Shown: positions 8,723-18,281 of the stretch, in pieces
Layout: every line of letters begins with the position of its first letter
Position numbering within the stretch: position 1 is the stretch's first letter
Source of the DNA: Planctomycetota bacterium
GTDB taxonomy: Bacteria; Planctomycetota; SZUA-567
Assembly: GCA_031270145.1 (NCBI GenBank)
Contig: JAISYD010000171.1
Coordinates: 1 to 32,344 of the forward strand
DNA length: 32,344 nucleotides
Reading direction: 5' to 3'
The notes under the pieces: generated by a model
Databases searched by the model: none
The model's input: only the letters and a program-made list of their open reading frames with translations
Told to the model about the DNA's origin: nothing
Program-made: the position numbers and the translations under genes

Positions 8723-9610
8723 ATGAAAATCGGCTTCATCGGTCTTGGCATTATGGGAAAACCAATGGTCAGGAACCTCATCAAGGCTGGCCACGAGCTG
8801 GTGGTATTCGACGTGATCAAGGCCAACGTCGACATCTCGGTCAAGGATGGGGCCCGGGCCGCCGCCTCCGCCAAGGCGATCGCCCAGGAATGCACGACCA
8901 TCATCACCATGCTGCCGAACTCCCCCCACGTCAAGACCGTGGTCATGGGCGAAAACGGCATCCTGGAGGGCGCGAAGCCGGGGACCATCCTCATCGACAT
9001 GAGTTCCATCGCCCCCCTGGCCTCCCAGGAAGTCGAGAAAGCCTGCGCCGCCAAGGGCGTCAAGATGATCGACGCCCCGGTGTCCGGCGGCGAGCCCAAG
9101 GCCATTGACGGCACCATGTCCATCATGGTCGGCGGCGACAAGAAGGTTTTCGAGCAGGTCAGGGACGGCATCCTGCTGAAGATGGGCGGCTCCGCCGTGC
9201 ATTGCGGCGACATCGGCGCCGGCAATACCACTAAACTGGCGAATCAGGTGGTGGTCGCCGTGAACATCGCCGCCGTGGCCGAGGCCTTCACGCTAGCCAA
9301 GAAAGCGGGGGTCGATCCGCAACTCGTCCTGGACGCCATAAAGGGCGGCTTGGCCGGCTCCACGGTCATGAACGCCAAGGGCCCGATGATGATCGACTCG
9401 AACTTCAAGCCAGGCTTCAAAATCGATCTCCACATTAAGGATCTGGCTAACGCCCTGGACACCGGTCACGGCGTCGGCGCCCCGCTGCCCCTGACAGCCA
9501 TGCTGATGGAAATGATGCAGACTCTGCACGCCGACGGCGCGGGACAGGACGACCACAGCTCCCTCGCCAAGTACTACGCCAAGGTGTCGGGAACGAAAAT
9601 CGGCAAGTGA
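8723..9610 (+). CDS. garR: 2-hydroxy-3-oxopropionate reductase / beta-hydroxyacid dehydrogenase family (GarR-like)
   Basis: 'KIGFIGLGIMGKPMVRNLIKAGHELVVFD', 'DAPVSGGEPKAIDGTMSIMVGG', 'GAGNTTKLANQVVVAVNIAAVAEAF'; SD CAGGAGAAAGG before ATG 8723. Confidence 0.9.
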   Translation: MKIGFIGLGIMGKPMVRNLIKAGHELVVFDVIKANVDISVKDGARAAASAKAIAQECTTIITMLPNSPHVKTVVMGENGILEGAKPGTILIDMSSIAPLASQEVEKACAAKGVKMIDAPVSGGEPKAIDGTMSIMVGGDKKVFEQVRDGILLKMGGSAVHCGDIGAGNTTKLANQVVVAVNIAAVAEAFTLAKKAGVDPQLVLDAIKGGLAGSTVMNAKGPMMIDSNFKPGFKIDLHIKDLANALDTGHGVGAPLPLTAMLMEMMQTLHADGAGQDDHSSLAKYYAKVSGTKIGK

Positions 9611-9620
9611 TCTTCCTTCC

Positions 9621-9653
9621 GGGGCCGCTCCGCGGTCGGCGCGGAGCGGCCCC
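9621..9653 (+). terminator. Perfect 13-bp intergenic stem-loop (no U-tract)
   Basis: GGGGCCGCTCCGC-GGTCGGC-GCGGAGCGGCCCC between the GarR-like stop and Sel1 start. Confidence 0.55.
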
Positions 9654-9678
9654 GGGCACGCGCAGACAGGACAAAACC

Positions 9679-10590
9679 ATGCAGACGTTTCGGCGGAGTC
9701 TCCTCGCGGCCCTCGCCCTGGCCGCCCTTCTTCCCCTGCCGGCCGGCGCGGGCGAAACCCGCCCCGCAGCTCCGGCGGCGCCCCAAGCCGCCAGCGTCCC
9801 CCAGAACCTGAGTCCGACGGAAGCCTTCAAACTCATATCGGACGAGGCCGCCAAGGGCGTTGCCAACGCCATGCTGACCCTAGGCCTCATGTACGAGCGC
9901 GGCGTCGGCACGCCCAGGAATTTCATTGAGGCCTTCAAGTGGTATCGGAAAGCCGCCGAAGCCGGACTCGCCGAGGGTTATTACAACACCGGCGTCTGCT
10001 ACGAAATCGGCATGGGCAACTCCGGCAGCCCCGAGGACGCCTTCGCCAATTTCGAGAAATCGGCCGAACTTAAACTGCCGCAGGGTCTATACAAGCTGGC
10101 CTCGCTCTATTTTCTCGGCTTCGGCGTCACCAAGAACGAAAGCTGGGGGGTGGAGCTCCTGAAACGGGCCGCCGCCGCCGACCACATGGTGGCGGCCAAC
10201 GATCTCGGGGTCATCTATTTCGCCGGCGACTTCGGTCAGGCCAAGGATATCGGCCAAGCCTTCGCCATGTTCAACCGTTCCGCCCAACTGGGAAACGCCG
10301 AAGCGATGAAGAATCTGGCCGTTTTTTACCGGGACGGCCTGGGAGACAAAGCCGTCGATCCGGCGCAGGAATTCAAATGGTATTCCCTGGCCAGCCGGGC
10401 CGGCTATCCGCCCGCGGCGCTAAGCCAGGTGATTGAGGAACTGCGAACCAAGCTCGGCCCCGAGCGCGCCAAGGCGGTCGACGCCGAGGTGGAAGCCTGG
10501 ATAAACGATTTCAAGGCGAGGCAACAACCGCCGGCCCAGCCGCAAGCCCAAACCCAACCCCAGACCAAACCGCAAATCGGCGGCAAATAA
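9679..10590 (+). CDS. Secreted Sel1-repeat (SLR) protein
   Basis: Signal peptide 'MQTFRRSLLAALALAALLPLPAGAG' and repeated units such as 'AMLTLGLMYERGVGTPRNFIEAFKWYRKAAEAG'. Confidence 0.88.
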   Translation: MQTFRRSLLAALALAALLPLPAGAGETRPAAPAAPQAASVPQNLSPTEAFKLISDEAAKGVANAMLTLGLMYERGVGTPRNFIEAFKWYRKAAEAGLAEGYYNTGVCYEIGMGNSGSPEDAFANFEKSAELKLPQGLYKLASLYFLGFGVTKNESWGVELLKRAAAADHMVAANDLGVIYFAGDFGQAKDIGQAFAMFNRSAQLGNAEAMKNLAVFYRDGLGDKAVDPAQEFKWYSLASRAGYPPAALSQVIEELRTKLGPERAKAVDAEVEAWINDFKARQQPPAQPQAQTQPQTKPQIGGK

Positions 10591-10699
10591 CGCCGGCCGG
10601 CCAGTCATATGGCGATGGGGGAGGCCGCGGCGCGACGGGCGGTTTGAGGCCGGGAGTATGGAAGGCGGTCGGCAATCCATTTCCCCCGCCGCCCCGCCC

Positions 10700-11017
10700 T
10701 CAGGCAAACTTCCTGATCCTGAGCTTTTTCGCCGATCCGGCAGGCGCCTTCAGCTTAGCCATTTGCAAGGCTTCCTCGATATCCAGCGAGGTTTGCCGCT
10801 CAAAGGCCTCCTGCTCCTCCCGGGCCTTCTTCTTGTCCTCGGGGGAGAGGGAATTGAAAAAGCGCTCGGCCACCGTGTCGTCCAGCCCGTTATCGATTTT
10901 CCATTGCTTAAGGACTTGGCTCATCCGGTTCGCTTCATCCCGGAAACGCTCCGTGGCCGCCAGAATATTCCGGGCTTCCTCGGCGGTCGCGTCCAATTCC
11001 TTATCCAGATCACCCAC
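10700..11017 (-). CDS. Small helical protein, last gene of the T3SS run; possible LcrG-like
   Basis: 105 aa, helical/charged, located after sctV where LcrR/LcrG lie in Yersinia; similarity is pattern-level only. Confidence 0.5.
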   Translation of the reverse strand: MGDLDKELDATAEEARNILAATERFRDEANRMSQVLKQWKIDNGLDDTVAERFFNSLSPEDKKKAREEQEAFERQTSLDIEEALQMAKLKAPAGSAKKLRIRKFA

Positions 11018-11045
11018 CCGAATCTCCTTTCATGAAGCGCCGCAA

Positions 11046-13139
11046 TCACATGCCTATCTTCCCGAGCGGCTGCACGGTTATCTCCGGCGTCAGCTCCTGA
11101 TAGGACAGCACCATCAAATCCGGCAGATCGCCGTCGACAAGTTTACGCACAAAGCGCCGGATGTCCATGGAGGCCAGGATCACCGGCCGGTTGGCGAATT
11201 GATCCAGGTCGCCGACCTCTTTTTTAACATTATGCAGGAACTGCGCCGACACCTGGGGCGGTAGCGCCAAAAAGCTGCCGGACGAGGTCTGGCGAATCGC
11301 CGCGCGTATCTGCTCCTCGGCATCGGGCTGGAGAAGATAGGCCGGCAGACGGTTGTTGTCGCTGGCGTAATGGTAGCTGATCTGGCGCCGCAGCGAGCCC
11401 CGGACATACTCGGTCAGCAGCAGAGAGTCCTTTTCCTTGGGGCCCCATTCGATGAAGGCCTCCAGCACGGCGCGGAAATTACGGATGGAGACGTCCTCCG
11501 ACACCAGCCGCTGGAAAATATCCGCCATTTTCTGCAGAGGCAGCAGCCGCTGGGCCTCCTTGACCAATTCCGGGAACTTGGCTTCCATCTGGGTCAGCAG
11601 GTGGCGGGTCTCCTGGATGCCGATGAAATTGGCGGCGTGGCGCTTCAGCACGAAGGACAGATGGTAGGAGATGATCCGGGCCGGATCAAACCAGGACACC
11701 CCCAACCGATCCAGTTCGCCGGTCCGCGACTCATCAACCCACAGGGTGGGCAGGCCGGGCAGGAAGGCCTTGTCCTCGGAGAAGGCGACGCCAAGGACCC
11801 GCAGATGCTCCGCTTTTTCCCGGACCAGGACCGAGCCAGCCTTTAGCCAGCCCCGCGTAACCGGAACCTCGTCCAAACGGATGACGTAGTTCCCGGCAGG
11901 CATGTTGTCGACGTAGCGCAGATTGATGCCTGGGAAGGGTACGCCCAGATCGAAATAAAGGGCGCGCCGCAAGCGGATGACCTCGTCGTTCAGGATTTCG
12001 GTGTCGATGCGCGCCCGGATGTCGGCCGCTAGATCCACCAACACCGGAACACTAAGGGAGAACGACTCCAGTTCCCGGGGCTTGCCCCCCGGCTTCTCCT
12101 TCCCCTTTTCGGCGGCTGGCGCCATGGTCTCGGCCAGCCGATCCTCCAATTCGGCCCCGGGCGGGGCCGCGCCGATGTGGCGCAGGCCGTAGCCGATCAG
12201 GAGCATCAGGCCGCCCAGCAAAAACAACTGCGGCTTGGGAAAGCCGGGGATCATGGCGAAGAGGAAGATGATCACGCCGCCGATCATGATGGCCTTGGGT
12301 CTGGCCAGGAACTGCTTGCTCATGTCGCTGCCGAGATCGGTGGAATCGGTGCTGGAGACCCGGGTGACGATGATGCCGGCGGTGATGGCGATGAGGATGC
12401 CCGGGATTTGACTGACCAGGCCGTCGCCGATGGTGAGAACCGAATACTTGGTCAAGGACTCGCCGGCGGTCATGCCCTTTTGCAGGACGCCGATCGACAC
12501 GCCGCCGACGATGTTCAGGCCGGTGATGATCAGGCCGGCGATGGAGTCGCCCTTGACGAACTTCATGGCCCCGTCCATGGCGCCGTAAAGCTGACTCTCC
12601 TTTTGCACCAGCTCGCGCCGGGCCCGCGCCTCCTCCATGGAGAGGGTCCCGGCCCGCATGTCGGCGTCGATGGACATCTGCTTGCCCGGCATGGCGTCCA
12701 GGGTGAAGCGGGCGCCAACCTCGGACACCCGCTCGGCGCCCTTGGAGATGACCAGGAACTGCACGATGGTTATGATCAGGAAGATGACGCCGCCGACGAT
12801 GAGGTTGCCGCCAACCACGAACTTGCCGAAGGTGTCGATGATTTCGCCGGCATTGGCGTGAAGCAGGATGAGGCGGGTGGTGGTGATGTTCAGGGACATG
12901 CGGAACAGGGTGGTGAACAGCAGGACCGACGGGAAAACCGAAAAGGCCAGCGCCCCCGGGATGTACATTGATATCATCATGATGGTGACGGAGAGGGCCA
13001 GGTTGACGCCGATCAGGAGATCGACGATCGGGGTCGGCAGCGGCACGATCATCAGGGCGATGATGAAGATCAGGAGTGCCACCAGGATGATGTCGCCGAA
13101 GCGGTTGAGGGAGTCGATGAGCCGATTCAGTCTACCCAT
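11046..13139 (-). CDS. sctV: T3SS export gate protein SctV (YscV/LcrD family)
   Basis: 697 aa; multi-TM N-terminus with FHIPEP-type region 'VSEVGARFTLDAMPGKQMSIDADMRAG'. Confidence 0.97.
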   Translation of the reverse strand: MGRLNRLIDSLNRFGDIILVALLIFIIALMIVPLPTPIVDLLIGVNLALSVTIMMISMYIPGALAFSVFPSVLLFTTLFRMSLNITTTRLILLHANAGEIIDTFGKFVVGGNLIVGGVIFLIITIVQFLVISKGAERVSEVGARFTLDAMPGKQMSIDADMRAGTLSMEEARARRELVQKESQLYGAMDGAMKFVKGDSIAGLIITGLNIVGGVSIGVLQKGMTAGESLTKYSVLTIGDGLVSQIPGILIAITAGIIVTRVSSTDSTDLGSDMSKQFLARPKAIMIGGVIIFLFAMIPGFPKPQLFLLGGLMLLIGYGLRHIGAAPPGAELEDRLAETMAPAAEKGKEKPGGKPRELESFSLSVPVLVDLAADIRARIDTEILNDEVIRLRRALYFDLGVPFPGINLRYVDNMPAGNYVIRLDEVPVTRGWLKAGSVLVREKAEHLRVLGVAFSEDKAFLPGLPTLWVDESRTGELDRLGVSWFDPARIISYHLSFVLKRHAANFIGIQETRHLLTQMEAKFPELVKEAQRLLPLQKMADIFQRLVSEDVSIRNFRAVLEAFIEWGPKEKDSLLLTEYVRGSLRRQISYHYASDNNRLPAYLLQPDAEEQIRAAIRQTSSGSFLALPPQVSAQFLHNVKKEVGDLDQFANRPVILASMDIRRFVRKLVDGDLPDLMVLSYQELTPEITVQPLGKIGM

Positions 13140-13154
13140 TGCGGATAAGTTTCC

Positions 13155-13505
13155 TTATGCCTGCCCGCGAACCTGCGCGTCCGCCAGGGTTTTCGCGTAT
13201 TCCTCCACCGTGGCCCGACACTCGTCCAGGCGCCCGCATCCCCACAGGGAATGCGCATGGAAAAAGATGGCCGGGATCCTCTCGGCACCCTTCTCCTCCG
13301 CCGCCAGCCGCCTCGCCAACAGCTCGGCCTCCTCGTACTCGCCCAGGCGCAACAGCGAATGCACCAAGCCCCGCCGGGCCTGGACATCATCCGGCGAGAC
13401 GGCCAGGATGCCCCGGAGCAGCCCGCTAGCCTCGGCGAACCTGCCGGCCCACGCCAGCGAATGCGCCAGGAGGCGCATGGCGTCCAGTTCGCGCTCGTTC
13501 ATCAT
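13155..13505 (-). CDS. sctY: TPR-like chaperone SctY (YscY family)
   Basis: TPR-like 'RLLAHSLAWAGRFAEASGLLRGILAVSPDDVQARRGLVHSLLRLGEYEEAELLAR'; sits between sctX and sctV as in ysc; ATGATG start at 13502/13505. Confidence 0.75.
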   Translation of the reverse strand: MMNERELDAMRLLAHSLAWAGRFAEASGLLRGILAVSPDDVQARRGLVHSLLRLGEYEEAELLARRLAAEEKGAERIPAIFFHAHSLWGCGRLDECRATVEEYAKTLADAQVRGQA

Positions 13506-13507
13506 GC

Positions 13508-13909
13508 TCAGACCTTCAGGATCAGGTTGCGGAGCATTTCGCACAACTCCCGGTCGGCCAGCACACCGGCCAATTCCGCCGCCGCCCGGCCCAGAGGGCC
13601 GTCCGGTCCCTCGCCCTTTTCCCTGGCCTCGGCGACCATGGCGTCGGCCGCCGCCCCCAGGCTTTCAAAAAACACGTCCGCCGACAAGAGTTCCCGGCGT
13701 TGCGGCACAGGGGAAAGATAACCGGAGAAACGCTCCAGGATGGATGAATCGGTCAGTTTGCCGTATATCAACTCCGTCGCCTGCTCCAGCGCCGATTCGG
13801 GGATGATTTTCCGGGAAGCCGGCAGGTTGATCCGCCCGATTTCCTGATCGCCGTCCCGGAGACGGGTCACGCCCAATCCGGGATCGAAACCGCCGCCGAT
13901 TTTCGCCAT
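13508..13909 (-). CDS. sctX: T3SS early substrate/export factor SctX (YscX family)
   Basis: C-terminus 'LCEMLRNLILKV' parallels YscX 'LLQIILNLLHKV'; syntenic position between SycN-like and sctY. Confidence 0.72.
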   Translation of the reverse strand: MAKIGGGFDPGLGVTRLRDGDQEIGRINLPASRKIIPESALEQATELIYGKLTDSSILERFSGYLSPVPQRRELLSADVFFESLGAAADAMVAEAREKGEGPDGPLGRAAAELAGVLADRELCEMLRNLILKV

Positions 13910-13911
13910 TT

Positions 13912-14292
13912 TTAGCCCGCCTGTTCAATCTGATTTAGAAGATTCGCCAAATACGGCAACAGCCGCTCCAGGGTTGGGACATCCGCCTCGCCCAGCGGAA
14001 GGCGCGCCGTCAGGGCCAGGTCCTCCGAACCCCTAGCCCCGGCGTGGATGTCCCAGGCGTGGTTCTCGCGCCAATGGCACAGGGAAAGCGCAGTCCGGGC
14101 GGCGTTTTTCGCACGCGGCGGCCAGGGCCGGATCAGGGTGACCAGGAGATCGTCCCCAAGCGCTTCCAACTGCAGGCGGCCCAGCCGCTCAATCCGCAAA
14201 TCCACCACCCCGCCAGGCCCGGGGGCCAAGCCCGCGATGCCCAACCGGTGGCCGAAACCGTCCACGACATCGGCGAAGACGTCAGCCATCAT
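13912..14292 (-). CDS. T3SS class I-type small chaperone (SycN-like position)
   Basis: 'MMADVFADVVDGFGHRLGIAGLAPGPGGVVDLRIERLGRLQLEALGDDLLVTLIRP' CesT/SycN-like; follows sctW with ATGA overlap. Confidence 0.65.
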   Translation of the reverse strand: MMADVFADVVDGFGHRLGIAGLAPGPGGVVDLRIERLGRLQLEALGDDLLVTLIRPWPPRAKNAARTALSLCHWRENHAWDIHAGARGSEDLALTARLPLGEADVPTLERLLPYLANLLNQIEQAG

Positions 14293-15392
14293 CCCTCCTC
14301 CGCCAAGGAATCCTCCAGTTCGATGGCGGCGTCGAGCATTTTCTGCCCCGCCGCCAAAAGGCGCTGCCGCGCCTCTTCATCCTGGAAAAGTTTAGCCGGC
14401 AACTGGTGCGCCAAATTATGGGCCAGAGTCAGAGCTCGGACATCATAGACGGCGTCCTTGCCGCCCTCCAGCCCCAATACGCCTTTCAGGCTGTCAAGCA
14501 TGACCAGGCGCTCGTTCTTGGCCTTGCAGAACAGTTTCAGGACATTGACGCCGGCCAGGGAAAGCGGCGGTTTGCCTCCGGCGTCCCTAAGTTTCGCGAT
14601 GTCGGCGTCGAATTCGCGGGTGAAATTGGCCAGCGCCCGCAATTGGTAGAGATCGTTGTTCATCGACTCCAGCTCGCGCTTGTCGATGGAGGAATTGGCG
14701 GCCGAAAGATCGGCCCCCACCGCCCGCCGCAGGAAATCCGCCGTTTCGGCGAAATCCATCTCCCCGGAGCGGTTGATGATGCTTTCCAGCATGGCCGAGA
14801 CGTCGCCGTGCCCCAGAATGGTCCGGCGGTAGCAGTCGCGCCCGGCGTCCGGCCCGCCCACGGCGCTGGCGTCCACCCCCTCCAGGTTGTAGCCGGCCTG
14901 GATCTCGACCGCCGCCTCGCTTTCGAGTTTTTCCCTTTCCCTGGCGGCCAGGGAGGCGAGCGACGGCTCGTCGGCCAGTTGTTCCTCCAGCCAGGCCAGG
15001 GCGGCGTGGCGTTCGGCAGGATCGGAGAAGGATTCGACGGCCCGCCGGAAGGCGTCAGGGTTGCCCATCGCCTCCTTGACCTCGGACAGCAGCTTGTTCA
15101 GGCGCCCGGCCAGGCGCTCCCGCATGTCCTGTACCGCCTCCGACGGCGGAATCACCACAGTGAGGCGCCGCTCCTTTTCCGGCTTTTTGCGCTCGGAAAC
15201 ATCCTTCTCCACCCTCTCGCTGGCGGCGAAGCTCATCTCCTCGGCCGCGTCGGCGAGCAGGCTAGCCGGATCATCGGAGAGGGTGACGGCCAAGCCGTTC
15301 CATTCACCCTTGACGGCCCCGGCGCCTGTCGCTTCCGCCGGGCGGAAGCCGCCCGGAGTGGCGGCGCCGAGACCGGAAACATTGAAAGTCAT
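14289..15392 (-). CDS. sctW: T3SS gatekeeper SctW (YopN-TyeA fused form)
   Basis: 367 aa; 'AVESFSDPAERHAALAWLEEQL', 'ESMNNDLYQLRALANFTREFDADIAKLRDAGGK', C-terminal TyeA-like part. Confidence 0.78.
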   Translation of the reverse strand: MTFNVSGLGAATPGGFRPAEATGAGAVKGEWNGLAVTLSDDPASLLADAAEEMSFAASERVEKDVSERKKPEKERRLTVVIPPSEAVQDMRERLAGRLNKLLSEVKEAMGNPDAFRRAVESFSDPAERHAALAWLEEQLADEPSLASLAAREREKLESEAAVEIQAGYNLEGVDASAVGGPDAGRDCYRRTILGHGDVSAMLESIINRSGEMDFAETADFLRRAVGADLSAANSSIDKRELESMNNDLYQLRALANFTREFDADIAKLRDAGGKPPLSLAGVNVLKLFCKAKNERLVMLDSLKGVLGLEGGKDAVYDVRALTLAHNLAHQLPAKLFQDEEARQRLLAAGQKMLDAAIELEDSLAEEG

Positions 15393-16444
15393 AGTTGCGG
15401 CCCTTTCTCGCGCAATTCCTGGAGCCAGCGGAGCACCTCGGCCACCGGCTCGATCAATGCCGACGGGATATATTCGAGCTCCGTCCCCTGATCGAAAAGA
15501 TCGTGCGCCAGGGGGACGTTGCGCATAATGGGGATCCCGGCCGCATCGGCGATTTTCATCATCCGCTCCGCCAGCAGGCCCTCGCCCTTGGCCAGGATGA
15601 CCGGCAGGAGGGTTTTCCCCTCTTTGTACTCGATGGCGATGGCGAGATGGGTGGGATTGGTGATCAGCACGTCGGCGTTTTTCACGCTTTGGGTTTGATC
15701 GCTCATGACCATCTCCTGATGCAGTTGCTTGCGCTGGCCCTTGATTTGCGGATCTCCCTCCTGTTCCTTGTACTCGTTCTTAAGATCCTCCTTGCTCATC
15801 ATGTGTTCCTTGAGGAACTGGTGCCGCTGGAACAGCCAGTCCAGGGCGGCGATGGCGACGAAGGCGGCCAGGGAGTAGCTGGCGGTCTGCCGCATCACCT
15901 GGCGCAGGGCAATCTGGACGGCGGCGAAACCGTGCCCGGGAAGGCGCAACAGCAGCGGCAGCGTATTCATGAACACCAGGTAAAACACCAGGACCACAAC
16001 GCCTATCTTCAGGATCGAGCGCAGGAATTCGATCAGGTTCTTCAGGGAGAACACCTTGCCGAACCATTGCTTGGGGTTTAGCTTGTCGAGTTTTGGCATG
16101 GCGGCCTTGAAGGCGAAGAGCAGACCGGTCTGCCCCAAATGCCCCACCGTTCCCGCCGTCGCGGCCAAAACAACACCCGGAGCGGCCAGGGTGAGGAATA
16201 CCCGGGTCGATTCGTTGACCATGTTTTTGAGGGACTCCCCGAAGGGCCTCCCGATACATTCCGCCGCCCGCAGCATCAAGTCCTGAATCTCTCCGGAAAT
16301 CCAGTCGAACCCCACCCACACATAAAGGAATATCGCCAGAACCACCGCCGCCGACGAGATTTCCTGGCTTTTGCAGATCTGGCCCTCCTCGCGGGCATCC
16401 CGGAGGTGTTTATCAGAGGGTGGTTCCGTCTTTTCGCCGCCCAC
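15389..16444 (-). CDS. sctU: T3SS switch protein SctU (YscU family)
   Basis: 'GGEKTEPPSDKHLRDAREEGQICKSQEI' and autocleavage motif 'NPTHLAIAIEY'. Confidence 0.97.
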   Translation of the reverse strand: MGGEKTEPPSDKHLRDAREEGQICKSQEISSAAVVLAIFLYVWVGFDWISGEIQDLMLRAAECIGRPFGESLKNMVNESTRVFLTLAAPGVVLAATAGTVGHLGQTGLLFAFKAAMPKLDKLNPKQWFGKVFSLKNLIEFLRSILKIGVVVLVFYLVFMNTLPLLLRLPGHGFAAVQIALRQVMRQTASYSLAAFVAIAALDWLFQRHQFLKEHMMSKEDLKNEYKEQEGDPQIKGQRKQLHQEMVMSDQTQSVKNADVLITNPTHLAIAIEYKEGKTLLPVILAKGEGLLAERMMKIADAAGIPIMRNVPLAHDLFDQGTELEYIPSALIEPVAEVLRWLQELREKGPQL

Positions 16445-16461
16445 GACGCCGCTCCCCGATA

Positions 16462-17274
16462 TCAGTCCGGCCCGAAACTATGCCGCAAGGCGTCCCACAG
16501 TACCGGCAGGCGGAAAACGTCCCCGCCCAGCGTCTTGAACATCGCCGCCCAATACACCGTCATGAGCGCCAGCGCCAGCCCGCTCTTCACCGGCATAGCC
16601 AGGAAGAAGACGTTCAATTGCGGCGCGAAGCGGTTCATCAGCCCCATGCCGAAATCCACCAGGAAGCACACCAGGAGCATCGGCGCCGCCAGCGTGACCA
16701 TGGTGGTCAGATACCAGGCGAACTGCCGGAACAAAAGCTCCCGCAGGGGCGATCTCTCCCAGACTGGCCAGAAGGAATGGGGCGGCCAGAAGGAATAGGT
16801 CGTCAACAGGGCCTGGAAAAACATGGCCAGCCCGCTCGAGGCGATGAACACCATGATCAGGGTCTGGACCGCCATGCTGCCAAGCGGCGAAGTCTGCTCG
16901 CCGGTCAGCGGATCGGTTTCCTGGGCCATCGACGAGCCTCGCTGGTTGTCGACCAGGAAACCCACGCCCGAGGCGGCGAAAAAAGCCAGGGAGGTCAGGA
17001 AGCCGAACAACGTCCCCAGCGCCACCTCCTTGGCCAGTAGGGGCAGCGCGTCCAGCATCCCGGGCGGCTCCGCCGGGGCCTGGAGGCCGAGCCAGGGGGT
17101 CAGGAACATGGCCAGAGCGAAGGCCAGAGAGTTCCTGATCATGCCGGTCATGTAGTTGCCGGACAGGAAGGGGACAATTTGGAAAACCGGGGTGAGCCGG
17201 GCCATGGCGAGGCTGATCAGCCAGAGGTACCGGCCGGCCTCGCCGCTTATCGCCAGAAGCCCTCCCGATTCCAT
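16462..17274 (-). CDS. sctT: T3SS export apparatus SctT (YscT family)
   Basis: Multi-TM; 'PVFQIVPFLSGNYMTGMIRNSLAFALAMFLTPW'; between sctS and sctU. Confidence 0.95.
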   Translation of the reverse strand: MESGGLLAISGEAGRYLWLISLAMARLTPVFQIVPFLSGNYMTGMIRNSLAFALAMFLTPWLGLQAPAEPPGMLDALPLLAKEVALGTLFGFLTSLAFFAASGVGFLVDNQRGSSMAQETDPLTGEQTSPLGSMAVQTLIMVFIASSGLAMFFQALLTTYSFWPPHSFWPVWERSPLRELLFRQFAWYLTTMVTLAAPMLLVCFLVDFGMGLMNRFAPQLNVFFLAMPVKSGLALALMTVYWAAMFKTLGGDVFRLPVLWDALRHSFGPD

Positions 17275-17299
17275 GCCTCGCCTCCCGTCTTGGCAACAG

Positions 17300-17569
17300 C
17301 TAGCCGCCCAACTGCATGATTTGATCGAACAGCCTGCCGGTGTACAAGATCAGCTCGCGGCCGAACCAAGCCGCCGTCACTACCAGGGTGGCGGTCACTC
17401 CCAGCAATTTGATGGCGAAGGACAGCGTTTGCTCCTGCACCTGGGTAATCGCCTGGATCAGGCTGACCATCACTCCCAGCGCCGAGGCGACGACGATGGG
17501 CGGCATCGACAGGATCAGCACCAGCAGCATGGCCTCCTTGGTGATGAATATGATGTGCGCCTCGCTCAA
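17300..17569 (-). CDS. sctS: T3SS export apparatus SctS (YscS family)
   Basis: 'LVLILSMPPIVVASALGVMVSLIQAITQVQEQTLSFAIKLLGV'. Confidence 0.97.
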   Translation of the reverse strand: MSEAHIIFITKEAMLLVLILSMPPIVVASALGVMVSLIQAITQVQEQTLSFAIKLLGVTATLVVTAAWFGRELILYTGRLFDQIMQLGG

Positions 17570-17581
17570 AACCGTCCCTCC

Positions 17582-18235
17582 TTAGCGGTACGTCGCCAAA
17601 AGCCCCTCAATGATTCGGGTCCAGCCGTTGACCATGACGAACAGCAGCAGCTTGAAGGGAAGCGATATGGTCATCGGCGACACCATCATCATACCCATGG
17701 CCAGCAGGATGTTGCTGATGACCAGATCGACCACGATGAAGGGAAGATACAGGAGGAACCCGATCTGAAAGGCTTCGGTGATCTCGGTGAGCATGAAGGC
17801 CGGCGCCAGAATGAACAGCCCGTCGGGATCGGTCAGGTTTTTCGGATCCCCGCCCCATAACTGGGCGGCGGCGCGGAGGAAGAGGATGCGCATGGATGGG
17901 TGCGAGTGCTTTTTCAGAAATTCCCGCAGGGGCGCGGCCGCCTCGGCCGCGTCGGCGATACTCACATCCCGAACTCCCTGTATCCGCCCCATCCCCCGCT
18001 CCAGGGCGGTTTGGTACATCTCCCGCCCAACCGGAGCCATTACGAACAGGGAGAGGATTATCGCCATGCTGTTCATCACCATGTTGGGCGGTATCTGCTG
18101 GATGCCCAGGGCGTTGCGGATAAGACTGAAAACGACGATCAGCTTGACGTAGCTGGTCGTGATCACCGCTATGAACGGCAACAGCGCCAAAAGCGCCAGA
18201 CCAACCATCATCGCGACCGGATCCAAGCCCAGCAT
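17582..18235 (-). CDS. sctR: T3SS export apparatus SctR (YscR family)
   Basis: 'FIAVITTSYVKLIVVFSLIRNALGIQQIPPNMVMNSMAIILSLFVM', 'GFLLYLPFIVVDLVISNILLAMGMMMVSP'. Confidence 0.98.
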   Translation of the reverse strand: MLGLDPVAMMVGLALLALLPFIAVITTSYVKLIVVFSLIRNALGIQQIPPNMVMNSMAIILSLFVMAPVGREMYQTALERGMGRIQGVRDVSIADAAEAAAPLREFLKKHSHPSMRILFLRAAAQLWGGDPKNLTDPDGLFILAPAFMLTEITEAFQIGFLLYLPFIVVDLVISNILLAMGMMMVSPMTISLPFKLLLFVMVNGWTRIIEGLLATYR

Positions 18236-18249
18236 CGCAACTCCCGACG

Positions 18250-18281
18250 TCCCGAGGGACCTCCCGAGGGACCTCCCGAGG
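18250..18281. repeat. 12-bp tandem repeat (TCCCGAGGGACC) x ~2.7 upstream of sctR
   Basis: tcccgagggacc tcccgagggacc tcccgagg; minus strand reads repeated SD-like CTCGGGAGG. Confidence 0.85.

Noticed and set aside
14406-15491. 361-aa plus-strand ORF inside sctW/sctU
   Set aside because: Antisense shadow; no domain, typical GC-rich reverse-frame composition.
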